From positions 386,926 to 450,925 of the forward strand of contig JAGVRI010000001.1 of the NCBI GenBank assembly GCA_018606645.1: DNA of 64,000 nt, in the 5' to 3' direction. This document shows positions 18,561 to 27,532 of this stretch, piece by piece; positions within the stretch are counted from its first letter, which is position 1, and each line of letters starts with the position of its first letter. The position numbers and the translations under genes are program-made. The notes under the pieces were generated by a model. It saw only the letters and a list, made by a program, of their open reading frames with translations. It searched no databases and was not told the origin of the DNA. The stretch comes from Chloroflexota bacterium (GTDB lineage: Bacteria > Chloroflexota > Anaerolineae > JAAYZQ01).

Positions 18561-20372
18561 ATGAACGATTGGCTTGAGTATTTGAAGAAGGGACTATCCC
18601 GCCCGTTGCCCGATGACCGCCTTGCACAACGAGGAGGATACCTGAGCGCCCGGGCAAGCCTCCGCAACCTGGTCCCGTTTATGGCCCGACGCTGGCGCAT
18701 CGCCCTGTTGGGGTCCTTCCTCCTTCTCCTTGGCTCCGGGGCGAGCTTTCTTCAACCGCTGATCATTCGTTACATCGTGGATGATGTCATCCTGGCCGGC
18801 AACCTGAGTTTACTGCTGGGCGGTCTGCTCCTGCTCGCCGGGGTCAAGGGAGTCGGGGTGCTGAGTACCCTGTTTCAGCGCTTTTCCTTTGCCCGGTTTG
18901 AACAGGAAATGCTCCTCGACATCCAGCATGACCTATTCCATCGCACACTGCATTTTCCCAAATCGTTTTTCGACCACCAGGAAGTCGGGTATCTGATGTC
19001 GCGTCTCTCGCCAGATGTGGCGGGGCTGCGGTGGTTCTTTTCCAACACGGTGGTTTCTATCCTTGGCAACCTGCTGCGCTTTGTCGGGGGAGTGGCGTTT
19101 CTGGTCTACCTGGAGTGGCGTCTCGCGCTGGCCGCCCTGATCGCCCTTCCTGCCCTGGCCGTTTCGGTACGCTTCTTTGCCCGCAAAGTGCGCGCGCTCA
19201 GCCATCAGACCATGGAGCGGCAGGCCCACATCTCCCGTCAGTTGCAGGAATCGTTGTCGGCCATTCCCCTGATCAAGGCCTTCGTCTCCGAAGACCACGA
19301 GGTTGAGCGCATGACCCAAAACCTGCGGGAGGCCGCTCAGCTTTCTCTGGAGAGCACAGCCGTCAGTTCGGCCGCCGGCCTGAGCATCGGGGCGGTCAAC
19401 GATCTGGCGAATCTTCTGGTGCTGGCCGTCGGTGCCTATCTGGTAGTGCGGGGACAATGGACGTTGGGATCGCTGCTGGCCTTCCAGTCGTATCTGAGTT
19501 ATGTCTATGGTCCGGCCCAATATCTGGCCAACGCTAACCTCGAGTTGCAGAATGCGCTGGCTGCCCTGGAACGGGTATCCGCCCTGTTCGATATCATGCC
19601 CGAAGAAACCGGCGCCGGCCTTCCCATCGAACGGCTTAGAGGCGAGATCGAATTCCGCAATGTATCGTTCAGCTATGACGCCGAACACCCGGTTCTCCAG
19701 AACGTGTCATGCCACATCCGCCCGGGTGAACACGTGGCCATTGTCGGTCCGAGTGGGGTGGGCAAGACCACGTTGGTAAGCTTGATCCTGCGTTTCTACC
19801 GGCCGACGGCCGGCGAGATCTGGTTTGACGGGCGGCCGGCGTCGGAATACGAACTGACTTCGCTGCGCCGGCGGATCGGCTATGTGCCGCAGGGCCCGGT
19901 GTTGTTCTCCGGGACCGTTCTGGAGAACCTGCGCTACGGGAATCCTGATGCCAGCGAGGAACAGGTCATCCAGGCAGCCAGGATCGCTGGCATCCACGAT
20001 TTCATTGTCAGTCTGCCTGAAGGCTATCACACTCTGGTGGGAGAACGGGGCGTCAATTTCTCAGAGGGCCAAAGGCAGCGGATAGCTATCGCCCGGGCGC
20101 TGATCAAAGACCCGGACATCCTGGTGCTCGACGAACCCACCTCGGCGCTGGACAGCCTGGTGGAGCGATCCATCCTCGATGAGTTGCCGGCTGTCGTTCG
20201 GGACAAGACCCTGTTTATCGTCGCCCACCGGCTGTCTACCGTGCAGAACGCGGACCGGATCCTGGTGTTCCAGGAGAACCGGCTGGTGGCCACGGGGACC
20301 CACCAGTTTCTGGTGGAGAATCATGATTTTTACCGCCAGTTGGTCGCGAACCAGCAACTCCTTGGTGCCTGA
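18561..20372 (+). CDS. ABC exporter, fused permease and ATPase (half-transporter)
   Basis: 603 residues. The N-terminal ABC transmembrane domain has six helices (about residues 40-320), with an EAA-like coupling region. The C-terminal nucleotide-binding domain has Walker A GPSGVGKTT, Q-loop VPQGPVLFSGTV, signature FSEGQRQRIAIARAL, Walker B ILVLDEPTSALD and H-loop VAHRLSTV. The signature reads FSEGQ instead of the usual LSGGQ, a mild divergence. Such half-transporters dimerise and export lipids, peptides or drugs; the substrate cannot be read here. It has its own promoter and is followed by the valS T-box unit. Confidence 0.93.
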   Translation: MNDWLEYLKKGLSRPLPDDRLAQRGGYLSARASLRNLVPFMARRWRIALLGSFLLLLGSGASFLQPLIIRYIVDDVILAGNLSLLLGGLLLLAGVKGVGVLSTLFQRFSFARFEQEMLLDIQHDLFHRTLHFPKSFFDHQEVGYLMSRLSPDVAGLRWFFSNTVVSILGNLLRFVGGVAFLVYLEWRLALAALIALPALAVSVRFFARKVRALSHQTMERQAHISRQLQESLSAIPLIKAFVSEDHEVERMTQNLREAAQLSLESTAVSSAAGLSIGAVNDLANLLVLAVGAYLVVRGQWTLGSLLAFQSYLSYVYGPAQYLANANLELQNALAALERVSALFDIMPEETGAGLPIERLRGEIEFRNVSFSYDAEHPVLQNVSCHIRPGEHVAIVGPSGVGKTTLVSLILRFYRPTAGEIWFDGRPASEYELTSLRRRIGYVPQGPVLFSGTVLENLRYGNPDASEEQVIQAARIAGIHDFIVSLPEGYHTLVGERGVNFSEGQRQRIAIARALIKDPDILVLDEPTSALDSLVERSILDELPAVVRDKTLFIVAHRLSTVQNADRILVFQENRLVATGTHQFLVENHDFYRQLVANQQLLGA

Positions 20373-20402
20373 CCGGTTCGTTCTCACGAGCCAAAAGCCC
20401 AT

Positions 20403-20431
20403 TTGACAGGTCGCTGCAAATCGGCTATAAT
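20403..20431 (+). promoter_or_regulatory. Consensus sigma-A promoter for the T-box/valS transcript
   Basis: TTGACA (20403-20408), 17-bp spacer, TATAAT (20426-20431): a perfect match to the consensus in both hexamers. Confidence 0.88.
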
Positions 20432-20439
20432 AGCCATCC

Positions 20440-20797
20440 ACAAAAGAAGGGTGGTTCGGCCGTAGAAGGTTCGGGCGCCCTTCCATCGGATAACGACGAG
20501 GAACAGGAGGAGTAGGCGGACGGGCCCTGGTGAACGGGCGCTGGTTGCCCGGTAGAGAGGGGGGTCACCGGCTGCAAGCCCCCCACAGCCGCCATCTGCC
20601 GAAGGTCGCCTGGGAGTCGGTTGGCTGATGGCTTGGGCAGTAGGTCAACCCGGGAAAGCCCGTTATCGCTTTCGAGTGGGTAGAGAGGTGTGGCGCGTTC
20701 ACTGCATCCGTTGAGATCGAGGCCTTCACCTCCTGCCAAACAGGGTGGTACCGCGAAAGAGGATCCCTTTCGTCCTTGTGGACGAAAGGGATTTTTG
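20440..20797 (+). promoter_or_regulatory. T-box leader controlling valS
   Basis: About 360-nt leader between a consensus promoter and valS. The T-box sequence AGGGTGGTACCGCG is at 20742-20755. It is followed by an intrinsic terminator: ATCCCTTTCGTCC (20763-20775), loop TTGT, GGACGAAAGGGAT (20780-20792) and a U-tract to 20796. The Stem I region contains GGAGTAGG and AGAGAGG elements typical of T-boxes. A GTC triplet at 20605-20607 (GAAGGTCGCC) is a candidate valine specifier codon. Known mechanism: uncharged tRNA-Val stabilises the antiterminator and allows valS expression. Confidence 0.92.
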
Positions 20798-20848
20798 ATC
20801 TAGGTGGCATTGCTAAAGATTCCAGATTGGGAAAGAGTGAACAGTACG

Positions 20849-23620
20849 ATGAACAGGAAAAAGATCGAAATGGACAAAGTGTATAATCCCCATACCACCG
20901 AAGAGCGGTTGTATGCCTGGTGGGAGTCGCAAGGCTACTTTAAGCCAGAGACCTGCGTGGCCAAGGGCCTGGCCAGAGCGGATGGCCCGGCCTGGTGCAT
21001 CACCATGCCGCCGCCGAACGTAACCGGCGCCCTCCACCTGGGCCATGCCATGACCGCTGCTGTCGAAGACCTGATGACCCGCTATTACCGGATGAAAGGG
21101 TACGAGACCCTCTACTTGCCCGGCGCCGATCATGCCGGCATCGCCACCCAAAACGTGGTCGAACGGGAACTGAGCAAGCAGGGCCTCACCCGCCACAGTC
21201 TGGGCCGTGAGAAATTTGTGGAAAAGGTATGGGAATGGAAAAAGATCTACCATGCCCGCATCACCGAACAGCACAAACGGTTGGGCATCAGTTGTGATTG
21301 GGACCGGGACCGCTTCACCCTGGATGAGGGCCTGAGCCGGGCGGTGCGCACCGCTTTCGTGCGCCTGTACAAGAAGGGCCTCATCTATCGCGGGACCTAC
21401 CTGGTGAACTGGTGCCCCCGCTGCGAAAGCGCCATCTCCGATCTGGAAGCCATCCCGGAGGAACATGACGACTTTCTATGGACCATCCGCTACCCGATTC
21501 TCAACCAGGATTGGGATGGACCCCGATTCCCGTGGGGCAGTGGTCGTTGGGCCGAGGGTGCGACGGAGTTTATCGAGATGGCGACCGCCCGACCTGAAAC
21601 GATCATGGGCGATACGGCCGTGGCCACCCATGAGAAGCATGAGCGATTTGCTCGACTGATCGGCCGGACTGCCGTGCTGCCGGTCATCGGCCGGCATCTG
21701 CCCATCATCGCCGACCAGGCGGTGGACCCCGATTTCGGCACCGGAGCGGTCAAGATCACTCCGGCTCACGACCCGAACGACTATGAGACCGGACTGCGCC
21801 ACGGCTTGGAAGCCCCTACCGTGCTGACGGATACGGCCAAAATGAACGAGATGGCCGGGCCGTACGCCGGTCTAGATCGCTTCGAAGCCCGAGAGGCCGT
21901 CGTCCGCGACCTGGAAAAGGAGGGGTTGCTGCTCAAAGTGGAGCCGTACCGCCACAGCGTGGCTCACTGTCAGCGGTGCGACACCATCATCGAGCCGCGG
22001 ATCAGCACTCAATGGTTCCTCCATGTCGAACCCCTGGCCAAGGCTGCCATGGAAGCGGTGCGGCGAGGCGAAACGGTCATCATCCCCGAACGCGAAGAGC
22101 GGCGGTTTTTCCACTGGATGGAGAACATCCGGCCTTGGTGCATCAGCCGCCAACTGTGGTGGGGGCACCGCATCCCGGTGTGGTACTGCGACGACTGCGG
22201 GGGGCAAAGCTGCGAGATGGAGGACCCGACCCGTTGTACCCATTGTGGTAGCGAACGGATTCACCAGGACCCCGATGTGCTGGACACCTGGTTCAGCTCC
22301 GGGCTGTGGCCGTTCAGCACCCTGGGCTGGCCCGACGATACGCCCGATATGCGCCGTTTCTACCCGACCGACATGCGCGAGACGGGCTATGATATCCTGT
22401 TCTTCTGGGTGGCCCGGGAGATGATGTTGGGCATCGAAATGACTGGCCAGGTTCCGTACCGCACCGTCTATCTCCATGGGCTGGTCCGGAACGAAGAGGG
22501 CAAAAAGATCAGCAAGTCGATGGAAAACATTGACCAGTACGATCCCTTGAATATCATCGCCCGCTTTGGCGCCGACGCCCTGCGGTATACCTTGCTGACC
22601 AGCTCCACACCGGGCAACGACATGAACCTGGACCCCCGTCGCCTGGAAGGGGCACGTAACTTTACCAACAAAATCTGGAACGCTGCCCGATTGATCGTGT
22701 CCAGTCTTCAATCATCTCCCCCGATTCGACTGGAGACCGGGGAAAGAGACCGCCACCGGTCGTTGCCCGACCGTTGGATTACGAGTCGCGTGAATAGACT
22801 CATCGCCGAGGTGACTGCTCTGTTCGATTCCTATCAGTACGGCGAAGCCGGACGGCGGATCCACGATTTCTTGTGGAGCGAATTTTGTGACTGGTACATC
22901 GAAGCGTGCAAGATCCGGCTCTATGGGGACAACCCTACCGCACGGACGATAGCGCAGGCGACCCTTGTTTCGGTCCTGGAGCAATGCCTGCGTCTGCTTC
23001 ACCCCTTTATGCCGTTTGTCACGGAGGAGATCTGGCAGACCTTACAGGCAGCCTGGGCAGATGGCGGAAGTCCATGGGGAGAATCGATCATGATCTCCCG
23101 CTGGCCCCAGGCTGATGAGGCCCAGCTCGACCCAGAGGCCGAGGCCGATATGGCGTTGCTCATGGACCTGATCCGCCAGATCCGCAATGCCCGCGCCGAG
23201 TTTGAGGTAACGCCTGGCAAGCCGATCCCGGCCATTCTGGTCGGCGGGGAGAAACTGCCGGTCCTGGAAGCGCAGCGGGGTCTCTTTACCTTCCTGGCCA
23301 AGGTGGACGACGCGCAATTGATTCTCACCCGGTCGCTGACCCAGAAGCCCAGACAGGCGGTCTCCCTGGTCAGCGCCGAAGGGGTGGAAGCCTATCTGCC
23401 GTTGTCGGGCCTGGTGGACATTGATCAGGAGGTCGCCCGGCTGCGGAAAGCCCTGGCCGAGACCGATCGCGACATCCAACGTATCGAAGCGACTCTCGCC
23501 AATGAGGGATTCATCGCCAAAGCGCCAGCCCACGTGGTCCAGCAACAGCAAGAGCGGCTGGCCGAACACCGAGAGCGCCGCGCCCGGCTCGAATCACGGC
23601 TGCGATCGCTGCAGGAATAG
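20849..23620 (+). CDS. valS: Valyl-tRNA synthetase
   Basis: 923 residues from the ATG at 20849. A GTG at 20804 and an ATG at 20870 are in frame; 20849 is the best compromise. Class I motifs: the HIGH-type PPPNVTGALHLGHAM near residue 54 and KISKS in EEGKKISKSMENID near residue 551. The editing domain has TARPETIMGDTAVATHEKHERF and DFGTGAVKITPAHDPNDYE. The zinc-like region CDDCGGQSCEMEDPTRCTHC and the C-terminal coiled coil (VARLRKALAETDRDIQRIEATL) match ValS. It charges tRNA-Val. Expression is under the T-box upstream; a tRNA-Val(TAC) gene lies at 44875-44947. Confidence 0.97.
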   Translation: MNRKKIEMDKVYNPHTTEERLYAWWESQGYFKPETCVAKGLARADGPAWCITMPPPNVTGALHLGHAMTAAVEDLMTRYYRMKGYETLYLPGADHAGIATQNVVERELSKQGLTRHSLGREKFVEKVWEWKKIYHARITEQHKRLGISCDWDRDRFTLDEGLSRAVRTAFVRLYKKGLIYRGTYLVNWCPRCESAISDLEAIPEEHDDFLWTIRYPILNQDWDGPRFPWGSGRWAEGATEFIEMATARPETIMGDTAVATHEKHERFARLIGRTAVLPVIGRHLPIIADQAVDPDFGTGAVKITPAHDPNDYETGLRHGLEAPTVLTDTAKMNEMAGPYAGLDRFEAREAVVRDLEKEGLLLKVEPYRHSVAHCQRCDTIIEPRISTQWFLHVEPLAKAAMEAVRRGETVIIPEREERRFFHWMENIRPWCISRQLWWGHRIPVWYCDDCGGQSCEMEDPTRCTHCGSERIHQDPDVLDTWFSSGLWPFSTLGWPDDTPDMRRFYPTDMRETGYDILFFWVAREMMLGIEMTGQVPYRTVYLHGLVRNEEGKKISKSMENIDQYDPLNIIARFGADALRYTLLTSSTPGNDMNLDPRRLEGARNFTNKIWNAARLIVSSLQSSPPIRLETGERDRHRSLPDRWITSRVNRLIAEVTALFDSYQYGEAGRRIHDFLWSEFCDWYIEACKIRLYGDNPTARTIAQATLVSVLEQCLRLLHPFMPFVTEEIWQTLQAAWADGGSPWGESIMISRWPQADEAQLDPEAEADMALLMDLIRQIRNARAEFEVTPGKPIPAILVGGEKLPVLEAQRGLFTFLAKVDDAQLILTRSLTQKPRQAVSLVSAEGVEAYLPLSGLVDIDQEVARLRKALAETDRDIQRIEATLANEGFIAKAPAHVVQQQQERLAEHRERRARLESRLRSLQE

Positions 23621-23675
23621 CCGTTCAGCAGGTAGCGGTCACCTCCGGGGAAACCGCCATCTGAGGTCAGGCTCT

Positions 23676-23704
23676 TTGCATAAATAGATCGCCTGTGGTA
23701 CAAT
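23676..23704 (+). promoter_or_regulatory. Sigma-A promoter for the glmU leader transcript
   Basis: TTGCAT (23676-23681), 17-bp spacer, TACAAT (23699-23704). The predicted start near 23711 leaves a leader of about 183 nt before glmU. Confidence 0.7.
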
Positions 23705-23710
23705 AACGAA

Positions 23711-23828
23711 AAGGAAACGGTCTAGAGTTCTTACCGACATCAGGCCCGGTGGGGCCCGGCTTGGATGGACGAACAATCGGCTGAGAGACCTGACCCTTAT
23801 ACAATCGATCAGCTCTTTCTGCAACGAT
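23711..23828 (+). ncRNA. Structured 5' leader of glmU, candidate attenuator or riboswitch of unrecognised class
   Basis: Potential helices: CGGT/ACCG (23719-23722 with 23732-23735); GGCCC/GGGCC hairpin near 23743-23756; TCAGG/CCTGA (about 23740-23744 with 23789-23793), which would enclose the hairpin; and the alternative long-range pair GGTCT/AGACC. All lie between a promoter and a strong terminator placed 17 nt before glmU. Short resemblances to TPP, SAM-I and ykkC elements were checked by eye and do not hold over the full motifs. Helices were drawn by eye, not folded computationally. Confidence 0.45.
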
Positions 23829-23876
23829 CAAAGCAAACCTTGCACCGGCTGGTGTGGGGTTTGCTTTGGTCTTTTT
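23829..23876 (+). terminator. Intrinsic terminator directly upstream of glmU
   Basis: CAAAGCAAACC (23829-23839) pairs with GGTTTGCTTTG (23858-23868), an 11-bp outer stem. An inner GCACC/GGTGT hairpin lies within it and GTCTTTTT follows. It lies inside the glmU leader, downstream of the only visible promoter, so it would block glmU unless relieved. Confidence 0.8.
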
Positions 23877-23893
23877 AGGGAGGGAGTAGAACG

Positions 23894-25258
23894 TTGGACC
23901 TGGCTATCGTGATTCTGGCAGCGGGACAGGGAACCCGCATGAAATCGGATCTACCGAAGGTGCTCCACCCGGTGGCCGGTCGGCCCATGGTGCGCTATGT
24001 GCTGGAGGCGGCGCGCGCATTAGAACCTTCTCATCTGGTGGTCGTCGTGGGCTACGGCGCGGACCTCGTCCGCCAGGCGGTGGGAGATGGGGTCGTCTTT
24101 GTCAACCAGGCCGAACCCCGGGGCACCGGCCACGCCGTTCGGCAGGCCCAAGAGCACCTGGCCGGCCAGGCGGGCACGGTGCTGGTGCTCTACGGGGACA
24201 CGCCTTTGATCCGACCCGAAACGCTGCGCCGGATGGTCGATTGCCACCGGACCGAAGGCGCGGCGTTGACCCTGTTGACCTTTCAACCGGACGATCCGAC
24301 CGGCTATGGCCGGATCGTGCGCCATCCGACGACCGGCCAGGTCGTGGCGGTCGTGGAGGAACGGGATGCAACCGCTGAACAGCGCGAGATCCGAGAAGCC
24401 AACAGCGGCATCCTCTGCTTCGAGGACCGGTGGCTGTGGCCCAATCTCGACCGGCTACGAGAGCGTCCGGGCGGGGAATTCTACCTGACAGACCTGGTTG
24501 CCCTCGCCGGCGAACAAGGTGAGAAGATCCTGGGCCTACCCGTTTCCGACCCGCTGGAAGCCATCGGGCTGGACAACCGGCTGAAGTTGGCCCAGGCGGA
24601 AGCGGAGATGCGGCGGCGGATCAACACCCGATGGATGCTATTCGGAGTCACTCTGGTCCATCCCGAAACGACCTACATTGAGGCCGACGTGGAGATCGGG
24701 ACCGACACCGTCATCTGGCCCAACACTCTATTGCAGGGTCAGACGCGGATCGGCCAAGGATGCACCATCGGCCCGGGCACCGTGATCCGAGACTCGACCA
24801 TCGGCGATGGCTGCAAAGTAGAGCTTTCGGTGGTCGAGCAGGCGATCATGGAGGAGAGGAGCGAAATCGGCCCGTTTGGCCATTTGCGCAAGGGAGCTCA
24901 CCTCGGCCCAGGTGTGCATATGGGCAACTTTGGCGAGGTCAAGAATTCCTACCTCGGCCCCGGCGTCAAAATGGGCCATTTCAGCTACCTGGGAGACGCC
25001 ACCGTAGGTGCGGGGGCCAACATCGGCGCCGGGACGATCACCTGCAACTTTGATGGACAACGAAAACACCGCACCGTTATCGGCGAGGGGGCCTTTATCG
25101 GCAGCGACACGATGCTGGTCGCCCCCGTGGAAGTAGGAGCGGGAGCCAAGACAGGGGCGGGAGCGGTGGTCACCCATGATGTGCCGCCGGGCAGTGTCGT
25201 CTATGGCGTACCGGCTCGGATCAGGTCTCCAGGCTCAGAGGAAGGGGAGGTGGACTAG
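23894..25258 (+). CDS. glmU: Bifunctional UDP-GlcNAc pyrophosphorylase / GlcN-1-P acetyltransferase GlmU
   Basis: 454 residues, starting at a TTG (23894) after AGGGAGGGAG. The N-terminal uridylyltransferase has VILAAGQGTRMKSDLPKVLHPVAGRPM, VLYGDTPL and EANSGILCF. The C-terminal left-handed beta-helix acetyltransferase has hexapeptide repeats and the family motifs GPFGHLRKGAHLGPGVHMGNFGEVK-type and GAGTITCNFDG. It makes UDP-GlcNAc for peptidoglycan and other glycans. Preceded by a leader with an intrinsic terminator; the CBS-domain gene follows with a one-base gap, so they form an operon with cdd. Confidence 0.96.
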   Translation: MDLAIVILAAGQGTRMKSDLPKVLHPVAGRPMVRYVLEAARALEPSHLVVVVGYGADLVRQAVGDGVVFVNQAEPRGTGHAVRQAQEHLAGQAGTVLVLYGDTPLIRPETLRRMVDCHRTEGAALTLLTFQPDDPTGYGRIVRHPTTGQVVAVVEERDATAEQREIREANSGILCFEDRWLWPNLDRLRERPGGEFYLTDLVALAGEQGEKILGLPVSDPLEAIGLDNRLKLAQAEAEMRRRINTRWMLFGVTLVHPETTYIEADVEIGTDTVIWPNTLLQGQTRIGQGCTIGPGTVIRDSTIGDGCKVELSVVEQAIMEERSEIGPFGHLRKGAHLGPGVHMGNFGEVKNSYLGPGVKMGHFSYLGDATVGAGANIGAGTITCNFDGQRKHRTVIGEGAFIGSDTMLVAPVEVGAGAKTGAGAVVTHDVPPGSVVYGVPARIRSPGSEEGEVD

Positions 25259-25259
25259 G

Positions 25260-26654
25260 TTGACCTTCTGGGAAGTCATTCTGCTGACCGCGCTCGTCGT
25301 CCTCACCGCCCTTTTGTCCATGGCCCGTTCGGCGCTGATCAACGTCCGCCAGGCGCGGCTGAGGCAGTTGATGGACGAAGGGGTAAAGACGGCGCAGACT
25401 GCCGAGAAGCTGGCCGAGAACGCGAGCCAGCTTCTAGCCACCACCCAGTTGGGGATGACCTTGGCCTGTTTCTTTGCCGGGGCGACCGTCGCAGTTCTGT
25501 CGGCGCCGGCTTTGGCGAACGCCTGGCACCCCTGGCTCGGCGGAGCGAGTTATCCGGTAGCCTTTACCGTGGTTGTGTTGCTGGCTGCGCTGGCCATGCT
25601 GGTCCTGGGGGAACTGGTGCCCGAGACTGTCGCATTGCAGCACAGCGAGCGCCTGGCCCTCTGGCTGGCCCGTCCGTTGATGGTCCTTTCGGCCGTAGCC
25701 ATGCCCCTGGTTCGCCTGGCCGTCGGCCTCAGTAACGCTATCTCCCGGTTGCTCGGTGCCGAAGCTCAAGGGAGCATGCCGTTCGTGACCGAGGAGGAGA
25801 TCAAAACGCTGGTGGACGCCGGGGAGGAGGAGGGGGTCATCGAGAAAGAAGAGAAGCGGATGATCTACTCCATCTTTGAACTGGGCGATACCTTGGTCCG
25901 CCAGATCATGGTCCCGCGCATCGACGTCGTGGCGGTGGAGGTGACCACGCCGCTGTTGGAGGCCCTGGATGTCATCATGGAAGCCGGCCATTCTCGCATC
26001 CCCGTCTACGAGGATACGATTGACAACGTGGTGGGCGTATTATATGCCAAAGACCTGCTGGGCTATCTGCGGGACGGTCGGATCGACGTGCCGCTGCGAA
26101 ACCTTATCCGCGAACCCTATTTCATCCCCGAAACCAAAAAGGCGGGGGATTTGTTGCCCGATCTCCAACAGCGACGGGTCCACATGGCGATTGTTGTCGA
26201 TGAATACGGCGGCATGGCCGGGCTGGTCACCATCGAAGACCTGTTGGAAGAGATCGTCGGCGAAATTCAAGATGAATATGACACGGAAGAACCATTCATG
26301 GAGGTCCTCAGTGAAAATGAGTACCTCTTTGACGCCCGGATCGATGTGGATGAGTTCAACCAGTTAATTGACGCCTCCCTCCCCACCGAGGAGACCGACA
26401 CGTTGGGTGGCTTTATCTATTCTCAGTTGGGCAAAGTGCCCGTGGTCGGCGACCAGGTCACCTACGAGGACCTGGTGTTGACGGTCGAGTCGGTGGCCGG
26501 CCGGCGCATCAAAAAGGTCCGCATCCAGCGCCAGCCACCGCTTCTTGAGGAAACCGAGGAGGACGAAATCCCAACTTCGTCCCGCGAAGGAAGAGAGCAG
26601 GAGAGCCCCCCATCGCCCAAGGCGAAAGCCGAAAGACAGAAAGCCCATGACTGA
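25260..26654 (+). CDS. CBS/CorC_HlyC-domain membrane protein (HlyC/CorC family transporter)
   Basis: 464 residues from a TTG at 25260, one base after the glmU stop; GGGGAGG lies 8-9 nt upstream. An N-terminal DUF21/CNNM membrane domain has helices such as [21 protein letters not shown] and [27 protein letters not shown] pair follows ([12 protein letters not shown]...[54 protein letters not shown]). A CorC_HlyC domain follows ([22 protein letters not shown]) and a charged tail ends the protein. The family is linked to Mg2+/Co2+ transport or resistance. cdd overlaps its end by 8 bp. Confidence 0.93.
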   Translation: MTFWEVILLTALVVLTALLSMARSALINVRQARLRQLMDEGVKTAQTAEKLAENASQLLATTQLGMTLACFFAGATVAVLSAPALANAWHPWLGGASYPVAFTVVVLLAALAMLVLGELVPETVALQHSERLALWLARPLMVLSAVAMPLVRLAVGLSNAISRLLGAEAQGSMPFVTEEEIKTLVDAGEEEGVIEKEEKRMIYSIFELGDTLVRQIMVPRIDVVAVEVTTPLLEALDVIMEAGHSRIPVYEDTIDNVVGVLYAKDLLGYLRDGRIDVPLRNLIREPYFIPETKKAGDLLPDLQQRRVHMAIVVDEYGGMAGLVTIEDLLEEIVGEIQDEYDTEEPFMEVLSENEYLFDARIDVDEFNQLIDASLPTEETDTLGGFIYSQLGKVPVVGDQVTYEDLVLTVESVAGRRIKKVRIQRQPPLLEETEEDEIPTSSREGREQESPPSPKAKAERQKAHD

Positions 26655-27057
26655 TCGATTGACCGACGCAGAGTTGGTGGACCTGGCCCGACAGGCGCGC
26701 GAACGGGCCTATGCCCCCTATTCCAGATTCCCGGTCGGAGCCGCCCTTCTCGGGCGCTCTGGTCGGGTCTACCTGGGCTGCAACGTGGAGAATGCAGCCT
26801 ATCCTCTCTGCACCTGCGCTGAGCGGGCGGCGGTCACCCAGGCTGTTTCGGAGGGCGAGCAGGAGTTTGAGGCCATCGCCGTGATCACCTCTACCGGGGC
26901 GACTCCCTGCGGCGCGTGCCGCCAGATCCTGCGCGAGTTCAGCGGCCCGGATGGCAATTTGCGCGTGATCGTGGCCGATACGTCCGGCCATGTCCGCACC
27001 TTTACCATCGCCGAGTTGCTGCCCGAAGGATTCACTCCCGACCAGTTGGGCGGATGA
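26647..27057 (+). CDS. cdd: Cytidine deaminase
   Basis: 136 residues; the ATG overlaps the end of the CorC gene, so translation is probably coupled. Zn/catalytic motifs: CAERAAV (Cys plus catalytic Glu in CTCAERAA) and PCGACRQIL with two Cys ligands. The substrate motif GCNVENAAYP is also present. It deaminates cytidine and deoxycytidine to uridine forms in pyrimidine salvage. Length matches the homotetrameric class. The 166 bp after it, up to 27224, hold no gene. Confidence 0.95.
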   Translation: MTDRLTDAELVDLARQARERAYAPYSRFPVGAALLGRSGRVYLGCNVENAAYPLCTCAERAAVTQAVSEGEQEFEAIAVITSTGATPCGACRQILREFSGPDGNLRVIVADTSGHVRTFTIAELLPEGFTPDQLGG

Positions 27058-27223
27058 AAATCGGCAGCCACCCGAGACAAAACCCTTGAACGGAAATTGC
27101 GCCCCCTTTCCAGCCCACTGGACTATCCAAACTCACGGTCCCTCACCTCAGCCTGCCCTCAAGGGTCTGAATTCCCCTGCAGCTTCTGGCGACGGTCACC
27201 TGCAGAGATGGCAGTGACCTGCG

Positions 27224-27532
27224 TCAGTAATTCCTCACCACCAGCGGCAGGTAGACCCGGTTGAGCGCGCCAAGGGCGCCACTCCAGAAGCCCCCGTTGA
27301 GCGTGTACGCGCCGCCGGAAAGCGCACCCGCATCTGGCTGCCCCGCTGTGCCGCCCAGCAAGTATCCGCCGCCCTCGCTCCAGGTGGCGCCGCCGCCGTC
27401 CACCGTGTTCCAGGTCAGGTCGTACCCGCCGCCCGATTGGGCGAAGGCGCCGACGGCGAGGGCCAGGCAGAGCAGGATGGCCAGCAGGGGCGTAGCGTTG
27501 CTACGCCCAAATGTGAAACGTGAAATGTTCAT
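27224..27532 (-). CDS. Small secreted protein with C-terminal YLPLVVRNY tail
   Basis: 102 residues. A signal peptide (TPLLAILLCLALAVGAFAQ) is followed by a compact Gly-rich domain (YDLTWNTVDGGG, GYLLGGTAGQPDAG, YTLNGGFW) and the tail RVYLPLVVRNY. It is paralogous to 4302-4595. Its ATG overlaps the stop of the giant repeat protein upstream (ATGA at 27529-27532), so the two are translationally coupled. A surface or secreted partner of that protein is inferred; no enzyme motif seen. Confidence 0.72.
   Translation of the reverse strand: MNISRFTFGRSNATPLLAILLCLALAVGAFAQSGGGYDLTWNTVDGGGATWSEGGGYLLGGTAGQPDAGALSGGAYTLNGGFWSGALGALNRVYLPLVVRNY

Noticed and set aside
23711-23828. TPP, SAM-I or ykkC riboswitch
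   Set aside because: Only short strings match (CTGAGAG..ACCC, GGCCCGG..GCCCGGC, TCTAGAGTTC). The remaining conserved blocks of each class are missing.
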